Assembly (NCBI RefSeq): GCF_036231355.1
Contig: NZ_CP109496.1
Coordinates: 4,774,001-4,838,000 of the forward strand
Origin: Streptomyces sp. NBC_01431
GTDB taxonomy: Bacteria > Actinomycetota > Actinomycetes > Streptomycetales > Streptomycetaceae
Reading direction: 5' to 3'
Length of the DNA stretch: 64,000 bases
Part shown: positions 1-9,403 of the stretch, one piece after another
Position numbering within the stretch: the stretch's first letter is position 1
Layout: each line of letters starts with the position of its first letter
Notes under the pieces: model-generated
The model's input: only the letters and a program-made list of their open reading frames with translations
The model's database searches: none
What the model was told of the DNA's origin: nothing
Made by a program: the position numbers and the translations under genes

Positions 1-551
1 AGGTCGCTGCCGGGGCCGGTGCCGAGCGAGGCGCCGTCCGGCTCGGTGAGGACATCGGGGCCGAACCCGGCCTCCCAGCCCCCTTCGAAGTCCGCGAGCG
101 AGCCGGAGGCGTCGGCACTACCGAACTCGCCGCCTCCACGGCGGAGTTCGTCCGCCACTCGGGTCGACTCCGGCGGCAGCGCCCGGCCGTGCAGGCGTGC
201 CGCGGCGATGTGGGCGTCCTCCTCGGCCGCGTACACCTCATGGGCGTACTCGCGGCCGTCGTGGTGGGCCAGCTCCCACAGGGTGATGGTGCTGCCGTCC
301 AGGAGGAGGTAGCAGTGCCGGTACGTCTCGCGGCTCAGGCGGTGGCCGGCCGGGCCCTGCGCTGAGGTGTGCAGCGAGGAGTGCAGCGACGTGGTGTGCG
401 CCAGGGCCGAGTCGAGGCGTTCGATCAGTTCGTCGGGGAGGTCGAACGAGTTCAGCGCGCGCCCGAGTAGGCCGGTCAGCTGCTCCTCGACCGACTCGCC
501 GCCGGTCCCTCGCTCGCCCTCGCCGCCACTCTGGTTGGGCACATTGCGCAC
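1..551 (-). CDS. DUF6227 family protein, C-terminus cut by window edge
   Basis: The reverse strand is open from a GTG at 551 to the window edge, about 183 codons. The reading contains ALNSFDLPDELIERLDSALA near residue 35, then SRETYRHCYLLLDG, TLWELAHHDG and EVYAAEEDAHIAA. This matches my memory of the Streptomyces-restricted DUF6227 proteins, whose function is unknown. The start is preceded by GGGAGAAG about six bases upstream; a second in-frame GTG lies at 542. No signal peptide or membrane segment is visible in the part present. The C-terminus is outside the window. The L,D-transpeptidase gene upstream of it reads the same way, but a strong hairpin lies between them, so they are probably separate transcripts. 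Confidence 0.7.
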   Translation of the reverse strand, partial: MRNVPNQSGGEGERGTGGESVEEQLTGLLGRALNSFDLPDELIERLDSALAHTTSLHSSLHTSAQGPAGHRLSRETYRHCYLLLDGSTITLWELAHHDGREYAHEVYAAEEDAHIAAARLHGRALPPESTRVADELRRGGGEFGSADASGSLADFEGGWEAGFGPDVLTEPDGASLGTGPGSD

Positions 552-642
552 CAAGGCTTCTCCCGGCCGTCGCTGTTGGTCACGTAGAAGGTGCTCAACG
601 TAGCCCCTGATCGCGGTTCGCGCAGCGGGCATGGCCGAAAAT

Positions 643-684
643 TTCTCCGGCCGGCGCCTCGCGGTGGAGGGGCCGGCCGGAGAA
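643..684 (-). terminator. Hairpin terminator after the L,D-transpeptidase gene
   Basis: TTCTCCGGCCGGC (643-655) and GCCGGCCGGAGAA (672-684) form a perfect 13-bp stem with a 16-nt loop. It lies 26 bp past the stop of the minus-strand transpeptidase gene. On the minus strand the stem is followed by ATTTTC, a weak T-run, so Rho-independent termination is plausible. Confidence 0.6.
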
Positions 685-709
685 GTCGCCGCAGGGCAGC
701 GGCGGTTGG

Positions 710-2008
710 TCAGGAGGTGCTGTCCGCCGTCCACTGCGCCCAGGGCAGGTTCCAGCCGTTCAGACCGTTGTCCGGTGCGATGGTCTTGTCCGGCGAGCCC
801 TTCACGACGACCACGTCACCGATCAGGCTGTGGTCGAACATCCACTTGGCCGGAGTGTCGCCGGCGGCGCCCTTCACGTCCTTCATGCCGACGCAGCCGT
901 GGCTGGTGCCGTCGTTGCCGAACACCGACGGGTCGCCCCAGTAGTTGCCGTGGATGAAGGTGCCCGAGGTGGACAGGCGCATCGCGTGCGGCACGTCCTT
1001 GATGTCGTACTCGCCGCCGAAGCCCACGCTGTCACCGTTCATGCGGGTCTGGGTGAACTTCTCCGAGATCACCATCTGCCCGTTGTAGGTGGGGTGTTCG
1101 GAGCTTCCGGTCGACACCGGAATCGTCTTGATGGTCTTGCCGTCCTGCTGAACGGTCATCTCCTGCGTCTTCACGTCGACGGTGGAGACCTGGTTGCGGC
1201 CGATGGTGAAGTTGACTTCCTTCGACTGCACGCCGTAGATGCCCTTGGCGCCCTCCACCTTGTCCAGGTCGATCTTCATCGTCACCTTGGACCCGGCCTT
1301 CCAGTACTCCTCGGGGCGGAAGTCGAGGCGCTGCGAGTTGAACCAGTGCCCGACGACCTGCTGCCCGCTGCTGCTGGTCACCGTGATGTGGGAGAGGACG
1401 TCCTTCTTGTTGGTGATGTCCTTGTTGAAGTTGAAGGACACCGGCATGCCGACACCGACCGTGGAGCCGTCGTCGGGGGTGTAGTTGGCGATGAAGCTGT
1501 CCTTCGCCGAAACGGTGGAGAACTGCGAGTTCTCCGTCGCGGCCCGGCCCTTGTCGTCCTTGCCGTTCGCGGTGATCTTGTACTGGGTGCCGCGCTCGAC
1601 CTTGCCGGCCGGCTTCCAGGAGAGCCCGTCGGCCGCGAGCGCGCCGGGCACCGCCTTGCCGCCCTGCACCTCGGTCATCGTCACGTCGGACAGCTTGCCG
1701 CCCTCCGCCTTGACGGTGACGTCGTTGATGGAGGCGTTGGTCGAGCCGTCCTTCGCGGAGATGGTGATCTTCAGCGTCGAGGCGTCCTTGGCGGCCGAGG
1801 CGTCCGTGCCCTTGCCGTCCTTGGAGCTGTCGCTCGCCTTCGCGTCGCCGCTGCAAGCGGTCAGGGCGAGCGCGCCGACCAGCAGGCCGGCCGCTCCGGC
1901 GATCAGCCGGGCGCGGCGCCGGGCAAGCGGACGCGCGGGGCGCGGGATGCTGAACTGCTGAGGCTGCGCTGCGTAGTCCGACGCCGGCGGTGTCACGGGC
2001 TGCTCCAT
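710..2008 (-). CDS. L,D-transpeptidase lipoprotein with YkuD domain
   Basis: This 432-residue protein probably makes 3-3 cross-links in peptidoglycan outside the membrane. The N-terminus has an arginine-rich patch (RRRAR), a hydrophobic stretch and the lipobox LALTAC followed by SG, so it should be a lipoprotein anchored at that Cys. The middle holds two Ig-like modules (CwsA/BIG type, about residues 95-260). The C-terminal YkuD domain carries HGxxW-like HGNYWG and the catalytic SHGCVGM motif with Cys372. I chose ATG at 2008 because it places the signal peptide at the N-terminus; the frame is open further upstream to a TTG at 2125 that would overlap the next gene's stop. No strong ribosome binding site is seen before 2008. 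It is known of the family that such enzymes give beta-lactam-insensitive cross-linking. Confidence 0.88.
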   Translation of the reverse strand: MEQPVTPPASDYAAQPQQFSIPRPARPLARRRARLIAGAAGLLVGALALTACSGDAKASDSSKDGKGTDASAAKDASTLKITISAKDGSTNASINDVTVKAEGGKLSDVTMTEVQGGKAVPGALAADGLSWKPAGKVERGTQYKITANGKDDKGRAATENSQFSTVSAKDSFIANYTPDDGSTVGVGMPVSFNFNKDITNKKDVLSHITVTSSSGQQVVGHWFNSQRLDFRPEEYWKAGSKVTMKIDLDKVEGAKGIYGVQSKEVNFTIGRNQVSTVDVKTQEMTVQQDGKTIKTIPVSTGSSEHPTYNGQMVISEKFTQTRMNGDSVGFGGEYDIKDVPHAMRLSTSGTFIHGNYWGDPSVFGNDGTSHGCVGMKDVKGAAGDTPAKWMFDHSLIGDVVVVKGSPDKTIAPDNGLNGWNLPWAQWTADSTS

Positions 2009-2121
2009 GTCTGCGTGATGTACTGCGGGATAAAATCCAGTACGTGCATAGAGCACCCAAATGGGTGAATGGTTGCGGGAATCGGGTGTGAGGCCCCTCA
2101 CATCCGAGGTGTTACGAGGTC

Positions 2122-3138
2122 TCAACTCCCGTACAGATCCCCATAAGAGGGAAAAGTTCCCCCGGGTCCCTCGATGCTTTCGGCGGCCCGCACCGCCCGC
2201 ACGATCGCCTGCGCCACGACATCCGCCCCGGCGGCCAGAACGTGGTTCACCTCCTCGGGGCCCAGCGCCGCCTCGGCGCCGGCGTTGTGGGTGCCGGTCG
2301 CCAGCGCGAACACCGTGTCCCCGTCGTGCATCAGGTGGACGGGGCGGATCGCGCGGGCCAGCCCGTCGTGTGAGGTCCCGGCGAGCTTCTGGGCCTGTGG
2401 CCTGCTGAGCCGGGCGTCGGTGGCCACCACCGCGAGCGTGGTGTTGAGCGGCGGCAGCCCGCTCGTCGCGCGCGCCCGCGCCAACCGCTCAAGCGCCGCC
2501 AAGTGAACGTCACGGGAGGGGAGTTGGACGGGCCCCGCCCCGTACTCCCCGTACAGCACCCCGTTCGCCGGGTCGACGGCCGAGCCGACCGCGTTCGCGA
2601 CGACGAGCGCACCCACCGTCGCACCCGAGGCGAGCGTGACGCTCGCCGTGCCGACGCCGCCCTTGAGCCCGCCGACCACCGCCCCGGTCCCCGCGCCCAC
2701 GCTGCCCTCGCCGACCTCGGTGCCGGCCGCCTCCACGGCCGCCCGGCCCACCGAAGCATCGGGCCTGGCCCGCCAGTCGCCGCCGCGACCCAGATCGAAC
2801 ACGCAGGCCGCGGGCACCACCGGCACCACCTGGTGCGGCTCGGGCCCCACCCGGACCCCGCGTTCATGCTCTTCCAGCCAGGCCATCACCCCGGCCGCCG
2901 CGTCGAGTCCGTACGCACTGCCGCCGGTCAGCACCACGGCGTCGATGCGCTCGACGACGTTCTTCGGGTCCAGCGCGTCGGTCTCCCGCGTACCGGGGCC
3001 GCCCCCGCGCACGTCGACCGCCGCGACGGCGCCGCCGATCGGGGCGAGCACGACGGTCGTACCGCTCAGCGCGTCCGGTCCGGGAACGGCCGCGTGACCG
3101 ACCCGGAACCCGGGCACATCGGCGAGGGAGCTCTTCAT
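2122..3138 (-). CDS. P1/DmpA family (S58) self-processing peptidase
   Basis: The product (338 residues) belongs to the DmpA/BapA superfamily of N-terminal nucleophile aminopeptidases, which cleave themselves into alpha and beta chains. Visible family marks are VLTGGSAYGLDAAAGV in the first third, GTGAVVGGLKGGVGTAS in the middle, and PLNTTLAVVATDARLS, where the Asn232-Thr233 bond would be cut to expose Thr233 as the nucleophile. There is no signal peptide, so it is likely cytoplasmic. Of the clustered ATGs at 3156, 3147 and 3138 I prefer 3138, which follows AGGGATGGGGG. The stop overlaps the open frame leading into the L,D-transpeptidase gene. The physiological substrate cannot be told from sequence. 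Confidence 0.82.
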   Translation of the reverse strand: MKSSLADVPGFRVGHAAVPGPDALSGTTVVLAPIGGAVAAVDVRGGGPGTRETDALDPKNVVERIDAVVLTGGSAYGLDAAAGVMAWLEEHERGVRVGPEPHQVVPVVPAACVFDLGRGGDWRARPDASVGRAAVEAAGTEVGEGSVGAGTGAVVGGLKGGVGTASVTLASGATVGALVVANAVGSAVDPANGVLYGEYGAGPVQLPSRDVHLAALERLARARATSGLPPLNTTLAVVATDARLSRPQAQKLAGTSHDGLARAIRPVHLMHDGDTVFALATGTHNAGAEAALGPEEVNHVLAAGADVVAQAIVRAVRAAESIEGPGGTFPSYGDLYGS

Positions 3139-3166
3139 AACCCCCATCCCTACCACGCCGGTTCGG

Positions 3167-4045
3167 TCAGAACTTCGGTCCGAGATAGGTGCCGCCCGTG
3201 GCGTCGAGCACGTGCCCGGTGACCCAGCGTCCGTCGTCCGAGGCGAGGAACGCGACCGGTCCCGCGATGTCGTCGGGCTGCCCGATCCACGGCATCGCCT
3301 GGCCCTTCAGCATCATCGCCTCCATCTCCGGTGACGAGCGCAGAAAGGCGCGGGTCCGGTCGGTCTCGGTCGGCCCCGGCGCGACCGTATTGACGGTGAT
3401 CCGCCGCGCCCCCGCCTCGTTCGCCAGCGTCCGCGTGAACGTCTCCATCGCGCCCTTCGTCATCGCGTACGCCAACTCCTCGCCGAGCGCGATCCGGGTC
3501 ACGGCGGAACCGATGTTGATGATCCGCCCACCGTCGCGCAGGCTCGGCAGCAGCTTTTGTACGAGGAAGAACGGCGCTCGTACGTTCACCGCGAAGAGCC
3601 GGTCGAAGAGGTCGGGCCCCGTCGCGCCGAAGGGCCGGTGCGCACCGCCCAGGGCGGCGTTGTTCACGAGGACGTCGAGCGACTCCTCGCCGGTGTGGGC
3701 GCGCAGCCCGCTGCGCACGGCGTCGGCGAGCCGCTCGACACCCTCGACGCTTCCCAGGTCGGCGCCGACGGCGAAGGCCCGCCCGCCGTTCGCCACGATC
3801 GCGTCCACGGTCTGCTGGGCGGCGGCGCCGTCGTTCCCGTAGTGGACCACCACGAGCGCCCCTTCGCCGCCGAGCCGCAACGCGATGCCCCGCCCGATCC
3901 CCCGAGAGGCCCCGGTGACGAGCGCGGTCTTGCCGCGCAGTGTGAGGGGGAGGGCGGGGAGGGTGGGGGTCGTGTGGTCGGGCGTGGGGCGGTTGCACAT
4001 GGTGTGGTCGGGTGTGGTGCCGTCGGACGTGATGTGGTCGGACAT
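3167..4045 (-). CDS. SDR family NAD(P)-dependent oxidoreductase
   Basis: This is a classical short-chain dehydrogenase/reductase of 292 residues. The cofactor motif TGASRGIG is at 44-51, NNAA at 128-131, and the catalytic Ser180, Tyr193 and Lys197 (YAMTK) are all present, as is the terminal FLASDDGRWVTGHVLDATGG typical of FabG-like members. The ATG at 4045 has GGGGAG eight bases upstream. Unusually, the first 30 residues before the Rossmann fold are a degenerate repeat of DHT/TPDHT units encoded by repeated GTGTGGTCGG-like DNA (3980-4045), which looks like slippage within the coding 5' end. The gene ends 28 bp before the S58 peptidase start and could be cotranscribed with it. Substrate unknown. 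Confidence 0.87.
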   Translation of the reverse strand: MSDHITSDGTTPDHTMCNRPTPDHTTPTLPALPLTLRGKTALVTGASRGIGRGIALRLGGEGALVVVHYGNDGAAAQQTVDAIVANGGRAFAVGADLGSVEGVERLADAVRSGLRAHTGEESLDVLVNNAALGGAHRPFGATGPDLFDRLFAVNVRAPFFLVQKLLPSLRDGGRIINIGSAVTRIALGEELAYAMTKGAMETFTRTLANEAGARRITVNTVAPGPTETDRTRAFLRSSPEMEAMMLKGQAMPWIGQPDDIAGPVAFLASDDGRWVTGHVLDATGGTYLGPKF

Positions 4046-4246
4046 GGTGATGCTCCCCTGTGTGGTGGCCGGTGCGGTGTCGGAGGTGGGCCGCTTCCGT
4101 GGACTGCCTCCGTGGACTGGCTCCGCGGTCTGCGCCGGGCTCTCCCGCCCGGCGAGAACGACTCTCGCCGGGGCCGCTGACCGCTCGCGCACCGCGCGCT
4201 GACCGGGGGACGGGGTACCGTCAGCGGGCGACCCCGCGTGTGGCTG

Positions 4247-6913
4247 TCACCTGATGACCCCCGCCCGTCGTGCCGCGGTCCGCGCCCACTCCCGCTCCTG
4301 CTGCCCGCCCGCCAAGTCGCCCATCGCTTCCAGGAGTTCGGCCCGCTGGACGTGCAGGTCGGCGATGTCCTCCCAGACGCCGATCTCCCGGAACAGCGCC
4401 AGTGCCTCGCCGGTGCGGGCCAGCGCGGTTTCCCGGTCGCCCTGGGCGGCGAGGACTGCGGCCAGTCCTGTCAGGGTGGTTGCCGTGCCCCAGCGTTCAC
4501 CCAGCTCGCGGAAGGCGCTGAGCGCCGCCGACAGATCGCGCGAAGCCTCCTCGACGCGGGAGTGGAAGAGGTGCAGATGCCCCGCGCCCGCGCGGGCGAG
4601 CGCCTGCGACCAGGGGTCGTCGCCGGTCAGCTCGGGCCGCTCGGCCGCGGCCGACGGGCCCGCCGAGATCGCCCACAGGAACGCGGTGAACGGCTGCCGG
4701 AACGCCCGGTCCCGCTGAGCCACGATCCGCCCGGCCCGCGCCAGGTCCGCCCCGGACGCGGCTCCGCCCGCCCCAGCCGCCAGCACACACAGCACGTACT
4801 CCTCCTCGAACCCCTCCGGTACGCGGCCGTCGAGGGCACGCAGCATGTCGGCGGCGACGGGGGCCACGTCCCCGCGCAGGCCTCGCAGCCACCAGAAGGA
4901 GGACAGGGCGGCGATGAGGCGGAGGGCGCGGGGGTGGTCTGCCCCGTCCGCCGATCCGGCCACCCCGACAGACCTGACCAGCGCCGCCCGAAGGTTCGCG
5001 TGCTCCGCGGAAAGCCGCTCCAGCCACCGGAGTTGACCTGATGACCGCAGCTCCGGGTCGGCCATCTCGGCCAGGTCGAGGAAGTGTGCAGTGTGGGCTC
5101 GGGCCGTCAACTCGCGTTCGAGGAACGGCAGTTGCTTGGCAGCGTACGCCCGGATCGTCTCCAGCATGCGGTACCGGCCCTGTCCTGCCTCCACCAGTGA
5201 CTTGTCGCAGAGGGAGGCGAGCAGGTCGTCCGCGTCGGGGCCCGCGCCGCAGACCAGAGCGGCCGCCTCCGCTGTCGCGCCGCCCGCGAAGACGGTCAGC
5301 TGTGCCGCGAACTCCCGCTCCCGATCACTCAGCAGCGACCAGCTCCACTCGACCACCGCGCGAAGGGTGCGGTGCCGGGCGGGCTTGGTGCGGTCGCCGC
5401 GCGACAGGAGCCCGAAGCGGTCGTCCAGGCGGCTCGCGATCTCGGACAGCGGCAGCTGCCTCAGCCGGGCCGCCGCCAGCTCGATCGCCAGCGGGAGGCC
5501 GTCCAGATCCGTGCAAATGCGTTGCAGGAGTGGGGAGTTGGGGCCATCCGGGGTGAAGCCCGGCTGGACCGCCGTCGCCCGATCAGTGAAGAGGCGTACG
5601 GCCGATGCTGTGGCTAGGGAGCCGAGCGGGCGCAGGGACTCACCAGTTATGCCGAGCGCTTCGCGGCTGGTGGCCAGGATGCGCAGACCGGGGCAGCGGG
5701 AGAGCAGTCGGTGGGCGAGGAGGGCGGCCTCCTCGATGATCTGCTCACAGTTGTCAAGGACGAGGAGCAGGTTGCGGTCCTGGAGCGCGGTGACGAGGGC
5801 TGCCTCCGCATCGCCGCCGCTGGGGCCAGTGCGGGTGTGGGTGGGGGTGTGGGTGTCCGCGTCTGTTTCGGTGCCGGTGCCGGTGCCTGTACCTGTGCGG
5901 GTGCCGGTGCCCGTCCCGGTACCAGTGCCGGCAAGGGGGCCGGTGTCGCGGAGGCCGAGGGCGGTGCGGACGGCGGAGACCGCCCCGGTCGCGGACGTCA
6001 GGTCGACGAAGCACACCTCGCCGGGCAGCCGCGCCGCGGCCTCCAGGGCGAGCCTGGTCTTGCCGGCGCCGCCCGTCCCGATCAGCGTGACGAGGCGCGA
6101 CGCCCCCAACAGGGCGATCAGGGCGGTCAGTTCGTCGTCACGGCCGACGAACGACGTCAGCTGGGCGGGGAGCCGGGACGAGGGCGGCGGGGGAGACTGC
6201 TCGCCGCGCAGGATGGACAGGTGCACGGCCGCGAGCTCGGGGGACGGGTCGGTGCCGAGTTCCCCGGCCAGCAGCTCGCGGGCCCGCTCGTACTCGGCAA
6301 GCGCCTCGGCCGGCCGCCCGGCACGCCGCAGGGCCCGCATCAGCTGACCCCGCAGCCGTTCCCGCAGGGGATGCGCCGCCACCGCCTCGCGCAGCCACCC
6401 CAGCAGCTCGGCCGGGTCGGTGCCCAGGGCGAGTTCGGCCTCGGCCCGCTCCTCGACGGCGGCCGCCCGCAGCTCCTCCAGGCGGGCGCTCTGCGCGGCG
6501 GCGAACGGAGCGTCCGCCACGTCCACGAGCGCGGGCCCGCGCCACAGTCCCAGCGCCTCGCGAAGGAGTACCGCCGCACGCCCCGCATCGCCCGCCTCCC
6601 GGGCCCGCGCGCCGTCCCTGGCCAGCCGTTCGAAGCGGAGTACGTCCACGTCGTCCGGGTCGGCCGCGAGGCGGTATCCGGCCGGGCCGTGCTCGATGGC
6701 CAGGGTCCTGCGCAGCCGGGAGACCTGCGACTGAAGGGCGTTGGTGGCCCCGACCGGCGGCTCGTCCCCGTACAGCGCGTCCACGAGCCGGCCGGCCGGG
6801 ACCGTCCGCCCGGCGTTCAGTAGCAGGAACGCGAGCAGCGAGCGCAGACGCGCCCCGGCGGGGACGGCTTCGGGGCCTTCGATGCGGAGCGGCCCCAGCA
6901 GGAAATAGCGCAT
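4247..6913 (-). CDS. AfsR/SARP-type regulator: winged helix, BTAD and NB-ARC ATPase
   Basis: The 888-residue protein begins MRYFLLGPLRIEGP, the OmpR-like winged helix of Streptomyces antibiotic regulatory proteins (about 1-90). A bacterial transcriptional activation domain follows (about 95-240, HPLRERLRGQLMRALRRAGR). An NB-ARC/AAA ATPase has Walker A GTGGAGKT at 279-286 and Walker B LLLVLDNC at 383-390. The C-terminal third is helical repeat. It should bind direct repeats upstream of target genes and use ATP as a switch. Between the Walker boxes sits an unusual Gly-Thr run (about 328-362). It is shorter at the C-terminus than AfsR, with few clear TPR units. LtrA starts upstream on the same strand. 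Its targets cannot be inferred here. Confidence 0.88.
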   Translation of the reverse strand: MRYFLLGPLRIEGPEAVPAGARLRSLLAFLLLNAGRTVPAGRLVDALYGDEPPVGATNALQSQVSRLRRTLAIEHGPAGYRLAADPDDVDVLRFERLARDGARAREAGDAGRAAVLLREALGLWRGPALVDVADAPFAAAQSARLEELRAAAVEERAEAELALGTDPAELLGWLREAVAAHPLRERLRGQLMRALRRAGRPAEALAEYERARELLAGELGTDPSPELAAVHLSILRGEQSPPPPSSRLPAQLTSFVGRDDELTALIALLGASRLVTLIGTGGAGKTRLALEAAARLPGEVCFVDLTSATGAVSAVRTALGLRDTGPLAGTGTGTGTGTRTGTGTGTGTETDADTHTPTHTRTGPSGGDAEAALVTALQDRNLLLVLDNCEQIIEEAALLAHRLLSRCPGLRILATSREALGITGESLRPLGSLATASAVRLFTDRATAVQPGFTPDGPNSPLLQRICTDLDGLPLAIELAAARLRQLPLSEIASRLDDRFGLLSRGDRTKPARHRTLRAVVEWSWSLLSDREREFAAQLTVFAGGATAEAAALVCGAGPDADDLLASLCDKSLVEAGQGRYRMLETIRAYAAKQLPFLERELTARAHTAHFLDLAEMADPELRSSGQLRWLERLSAEHANLRAALVRSVGVAGSADGADHPRALRLIAALSSFWWLRGLRGDVAPVAADMLRALDGRVPEGFEEEYVLCVLAAGAGGAASGADLARAGRIVAQRDRAFRQPFTAFLWAISAGPSAAAERPELTGDDPWSQALARAGAGHLHLFHSRVEEASRDLSAALSAFRELGERWGTATTLTGLAAVLAAQGDRETALARTGEALALFREIGVWEDIADLHVQRAELLEAMGDLAGGQQEREWARTAARRAGVIR
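5828..5932. repeat. Hexanucleotide GGTGCC/GGTACC-like array inside the AfsR-like gene
   Basis: On the plus strand this stretch is a run of imperfect GGTGCC, GGTACC, GTGCGG and GTGGGT units. On the coding strand it encodes alternating Gly-Thr, then mixed Thr/His/Asp/Arg residues. The unit keeps the frame, so slippage would change only the length of a flexible loop in the NB-ARC domain. Confidence 0.75.
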
Positions 6914-6989
6914 GCGGCCGATTCTGGCCCACGAGGCCGGACGCGTCCCCCTTCGCCGGGCGGTCCCGACGGGATGAGGGAGCGGGTCC

Positions 6990-8150
6990 TCAGGCCGGGC
7001 CGGTCCGCTCCGGCCGACGACCCTTCAGCGTCACCCCCACCGCCACGGTCAGCGCCGCCACACCACCCGCCAGCGGCACCGCCGCACGGCCCGCGAACGT
7101 ACACAGCAGAATCACCAACGCGGCCACCGGCAGCGTCAGTTGCTGGGCGAGGCCCTGCTTGAAGTGGCGGGAGTGCAGCAGCCACACCGTCAGCATGAAC
7201 AGCGAGGCCGGGACCGTCACGGCCGAGGCGGCCGCCGCCGTCGAGATGTGGGCCTTGCCGACGGTCTGCTCGACCGCGACCTCGATGCCCGCGCCGATCG
7301 CGGCGGCTGACGCGAGCACCACATAGTGGCCGTAACCCCACACGAAACCCTGCCGGTTGGAGGAGAGGTGGTGGTGAATGGGGACGGCGAAGTAGATCCA
7401 CCAGGCCGCGAACACGATCAACAACCCGCCCGCCGCCAGCGGCAGCAGATCGCCCAGCTCGTCGTGCTCGTCGAGCGCCTCCTGTACGGCGATGGTGGCC
7501 GCGGACACCGTCTCGCCCAGCACGATCAGCGTGAACAGGCCGTACCGCTCGGCGATGTGGTGCGGATGCCAGCTGGTACTGCGCCGCTGTTCGGCGATCA
7601 CCGGCACGGACAACTCGGCGAGTACCAGCAGGGGGAACACCCAGCTGCGGGCCGACTCCGGCACGAACAGCATGCCGACCCAGCCGAGCTGGCACACCAC
7701 GATGCCCGCCGCGTACCGCAGACACACCTGGCGTTCGGCGCGGTCCCGGCAGGACGCGGCGGCCCGCAGCCACTGGCTGGTCATCGCGAGCCGCATCACC
7801 ACGTACCCGATGACAGAGATCGTGAAATCGTGGTCGTCGAAGGCGCGGGGCACCCCGGCGGCGAGGATCAGCACACCGGTGATCTGGACGAGCGTCACGA
7901 CTCGGTACAGGGTGTCGTCGGTGTCGTACGCCGAGGCGAACCACGTGAAGTTCATCCACGCCCACCAAATGGCGAAGAACACGGCCGCGTACCCGGCGAG
8001 GCCGGCGCCCACGTGCCCCTCCGCGAGCGCGTGGACGAGCCGGGCGCCGGCCTGGGCGACGGCGACGACGAAACAGAGATCGAAGAACAGCTCCAGCGGA
8101 GTCGAGGCGCGGTGTGCCTCGTGCCGGCTGCGTGCGGTCATGCGTGGCAT
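6990..8150 (-). CDS. Low temperature requirement protein A (LtrA) family membrane protein
   Basis: The 386-residue protein has about ten hydrophobic segments and the LtrA-family features ELFFDLCFVVAVAQ near the N-terminus, WAWMNFTWFASAYDTDD, and ERYGLFTLIVLGETV in the middle. LtrA was named from a cold-sensitive Listeria mutant; the molecular function remains unclear. The ATG at 8150 lacks a clear ribosome binding site, and an alternative ATG lies nine bases inside. The gene is 76 bp upstream of the AfsR-like gene on the same strand. Composition matches its neighbours. Confidence 0.85.
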   Translation of the reverse strand: MPRMTARSRHEAHRASTPLELFFDLCFVVAVAQAGARLVHALAEGHVGAGLAGYAAVFFAIWWAWMNFTWFASAYDTDDTLYRVVTLVQITGVLILAAGVPRAFDDHDFTISVIGYVVMRLAMTSQWLRAAASCRDRAERQVCLRYAAGIVVCQLGWVGMLFVPESARSWVFPLLVLAELSVPVIAEQRRSTSWHPHHIAERYGLFTLIVLGETVSAATIAVQEALDEHDELGDLLPLAAGGLLIVFAAWWIYFAVPIHHHLSSNRQGFVWGYGHYVVLASAAAIGAGIEVAVEQTVGKAHISTAAAASAVTVPASLFMLTVWLLHSRHFKQGLAQQLTLPVAALVILLCTFAGRAAVPLAGGVAALTVAVGVTLKGRRPERTGPA

Positions 8151-8494
<344 letters not shown>

Positions 8495-9145
8495 CTACCG
8501 CTTGCGCATCAGCAGGTGGCCGCGCCGGAACCGCTCTCCTTCGCGGGGCTCGCGCAGCATCCGTCCGACTTCCGCGAAGCCCGCCTCGCGTGCCAGTGCG
8601 GCCAGGTCGTCGATCGGCCACCGGTAGGCCGTCGTCACCTTGTGGTCGAACGCCGTCACCGGATCGCCCTCGGACTCGAAGAAGGCGAGCAGAAGGTGGC
8701 CGCCCGGAGCCAGCAAGCGACCGAACTCGTCTATGTACGACGGTATTTCGTGCGGCGGGGTGTGGATGACCGAGTACCAGGACGCGATGCCGGCCAGTGT
8801 GCCGGCGGCCAGGTCCAAGGCGTCCATCGAAACCACTTCGAAGCGCAGGTCCGGGTAGGCCCGGCGGGCCAGATCGATCATCACCGGCGACAGGTCGACG
8901 CCGAAGACGTCCAGCCCCAGGTCCCGCAAGTGCGCCGTCACATGGCCGGGGCCGCACCCCAGCTCGGCGACAGGCCCGGCGCCCGCCGTCCGTACGGAAT
9001 CGGCGAACGCCGCAAGCATCGCGCGGTCCAGCGGCAACTCGGCGTACGCGTCGCGGAAGAGCTCCGCGTAGAGGACGGCGACGGCGTCGTACGCATCGGC
9101 TGTGGCAGTGAGATGGGAGGGGGATTCAGTCACAGGGGCCGACAC
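8495..9145 (-). CDS. Class I SAM-dependent methyltransferase
   Basis: The product is a 216-residue methyltransferase of the Methyltransf_11/25 type. The glycine-rich SAM loop VAELGCGPGHVTAHL lies around residues 53-67, followed by an acidic strand end (GVDLSPVMIDLARR) and the post-II motif IASWYSVIHTPP. The GTG at 9145 follows GGGGGGCTA and gives an N-terminus of usual length. The last codons (MRKR then TAG) abut a CGGTAG repeat, so downstream readthrough would hit further in-register stops. Isolated gene; the substrate is unknown, although small Streptomyces proteins of this kind often act on metabolites. Confidence 0.83.
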   Translation of the reverse strand: MSAPVTESPSHLTATADAYDAVAVLYAELFRDAYAELPLDRAMLAAFADSVRTAGAGPVAELGCGPGHVTAHLRDLGLDVFGVDLSPVMIDLARRAYPDLRFEVVSMDALDLAAGTLAGIASWYSVIHTPPHEIPSYIDEFGRLLAPGGHLLLAFFESEGDPVTAFDHKVTTAYRWPIDDLAALAREAGFAEVGRMLREPREGERFRRGHLLMRKR

Positions 9146-9149
9146 TAGC

Positions 9150-9403
9150 CCCCCGTCCCGGCGCCCCGGGGCGTCTCGTTCTCGCCGTCCTGGGGCTCGT
9201 CCCGGCAGTTCCGAGGAGGCCTGGCCTCGTGCCGCGACTATGCCTGCCTTCGCGATCCGAGGGGGCCCGGCCTCGCGGCCAGAGGGGGCCGCCCGTCGCG
9301 GCGCGAGGGAGATCTGGTCTTGCCCCCTGAGGGAGGCGGCGGGGTACCTCGCCCCCTGAGAGGACCCGGCCTCGCGGTCCGAGGGGGCCCAGCCTCGCGA
9401 CCT
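9150..9403. repeat. Degenerate tandem repeats around GAGGGGGCCCGGCCTCGCGG
   Basis: At least four imperfect copies, about 23-27 bp each, of a unit like GAGGGGGCCCGGCCTCGCGG occur between 9253 and 9402, plus two CCCCCTGAG boxes at 9323 and 9352. The array sits where the 5' part of the SnoaL-like pseudogene should be. No coding potential was recognised. Confidence 0.65.
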
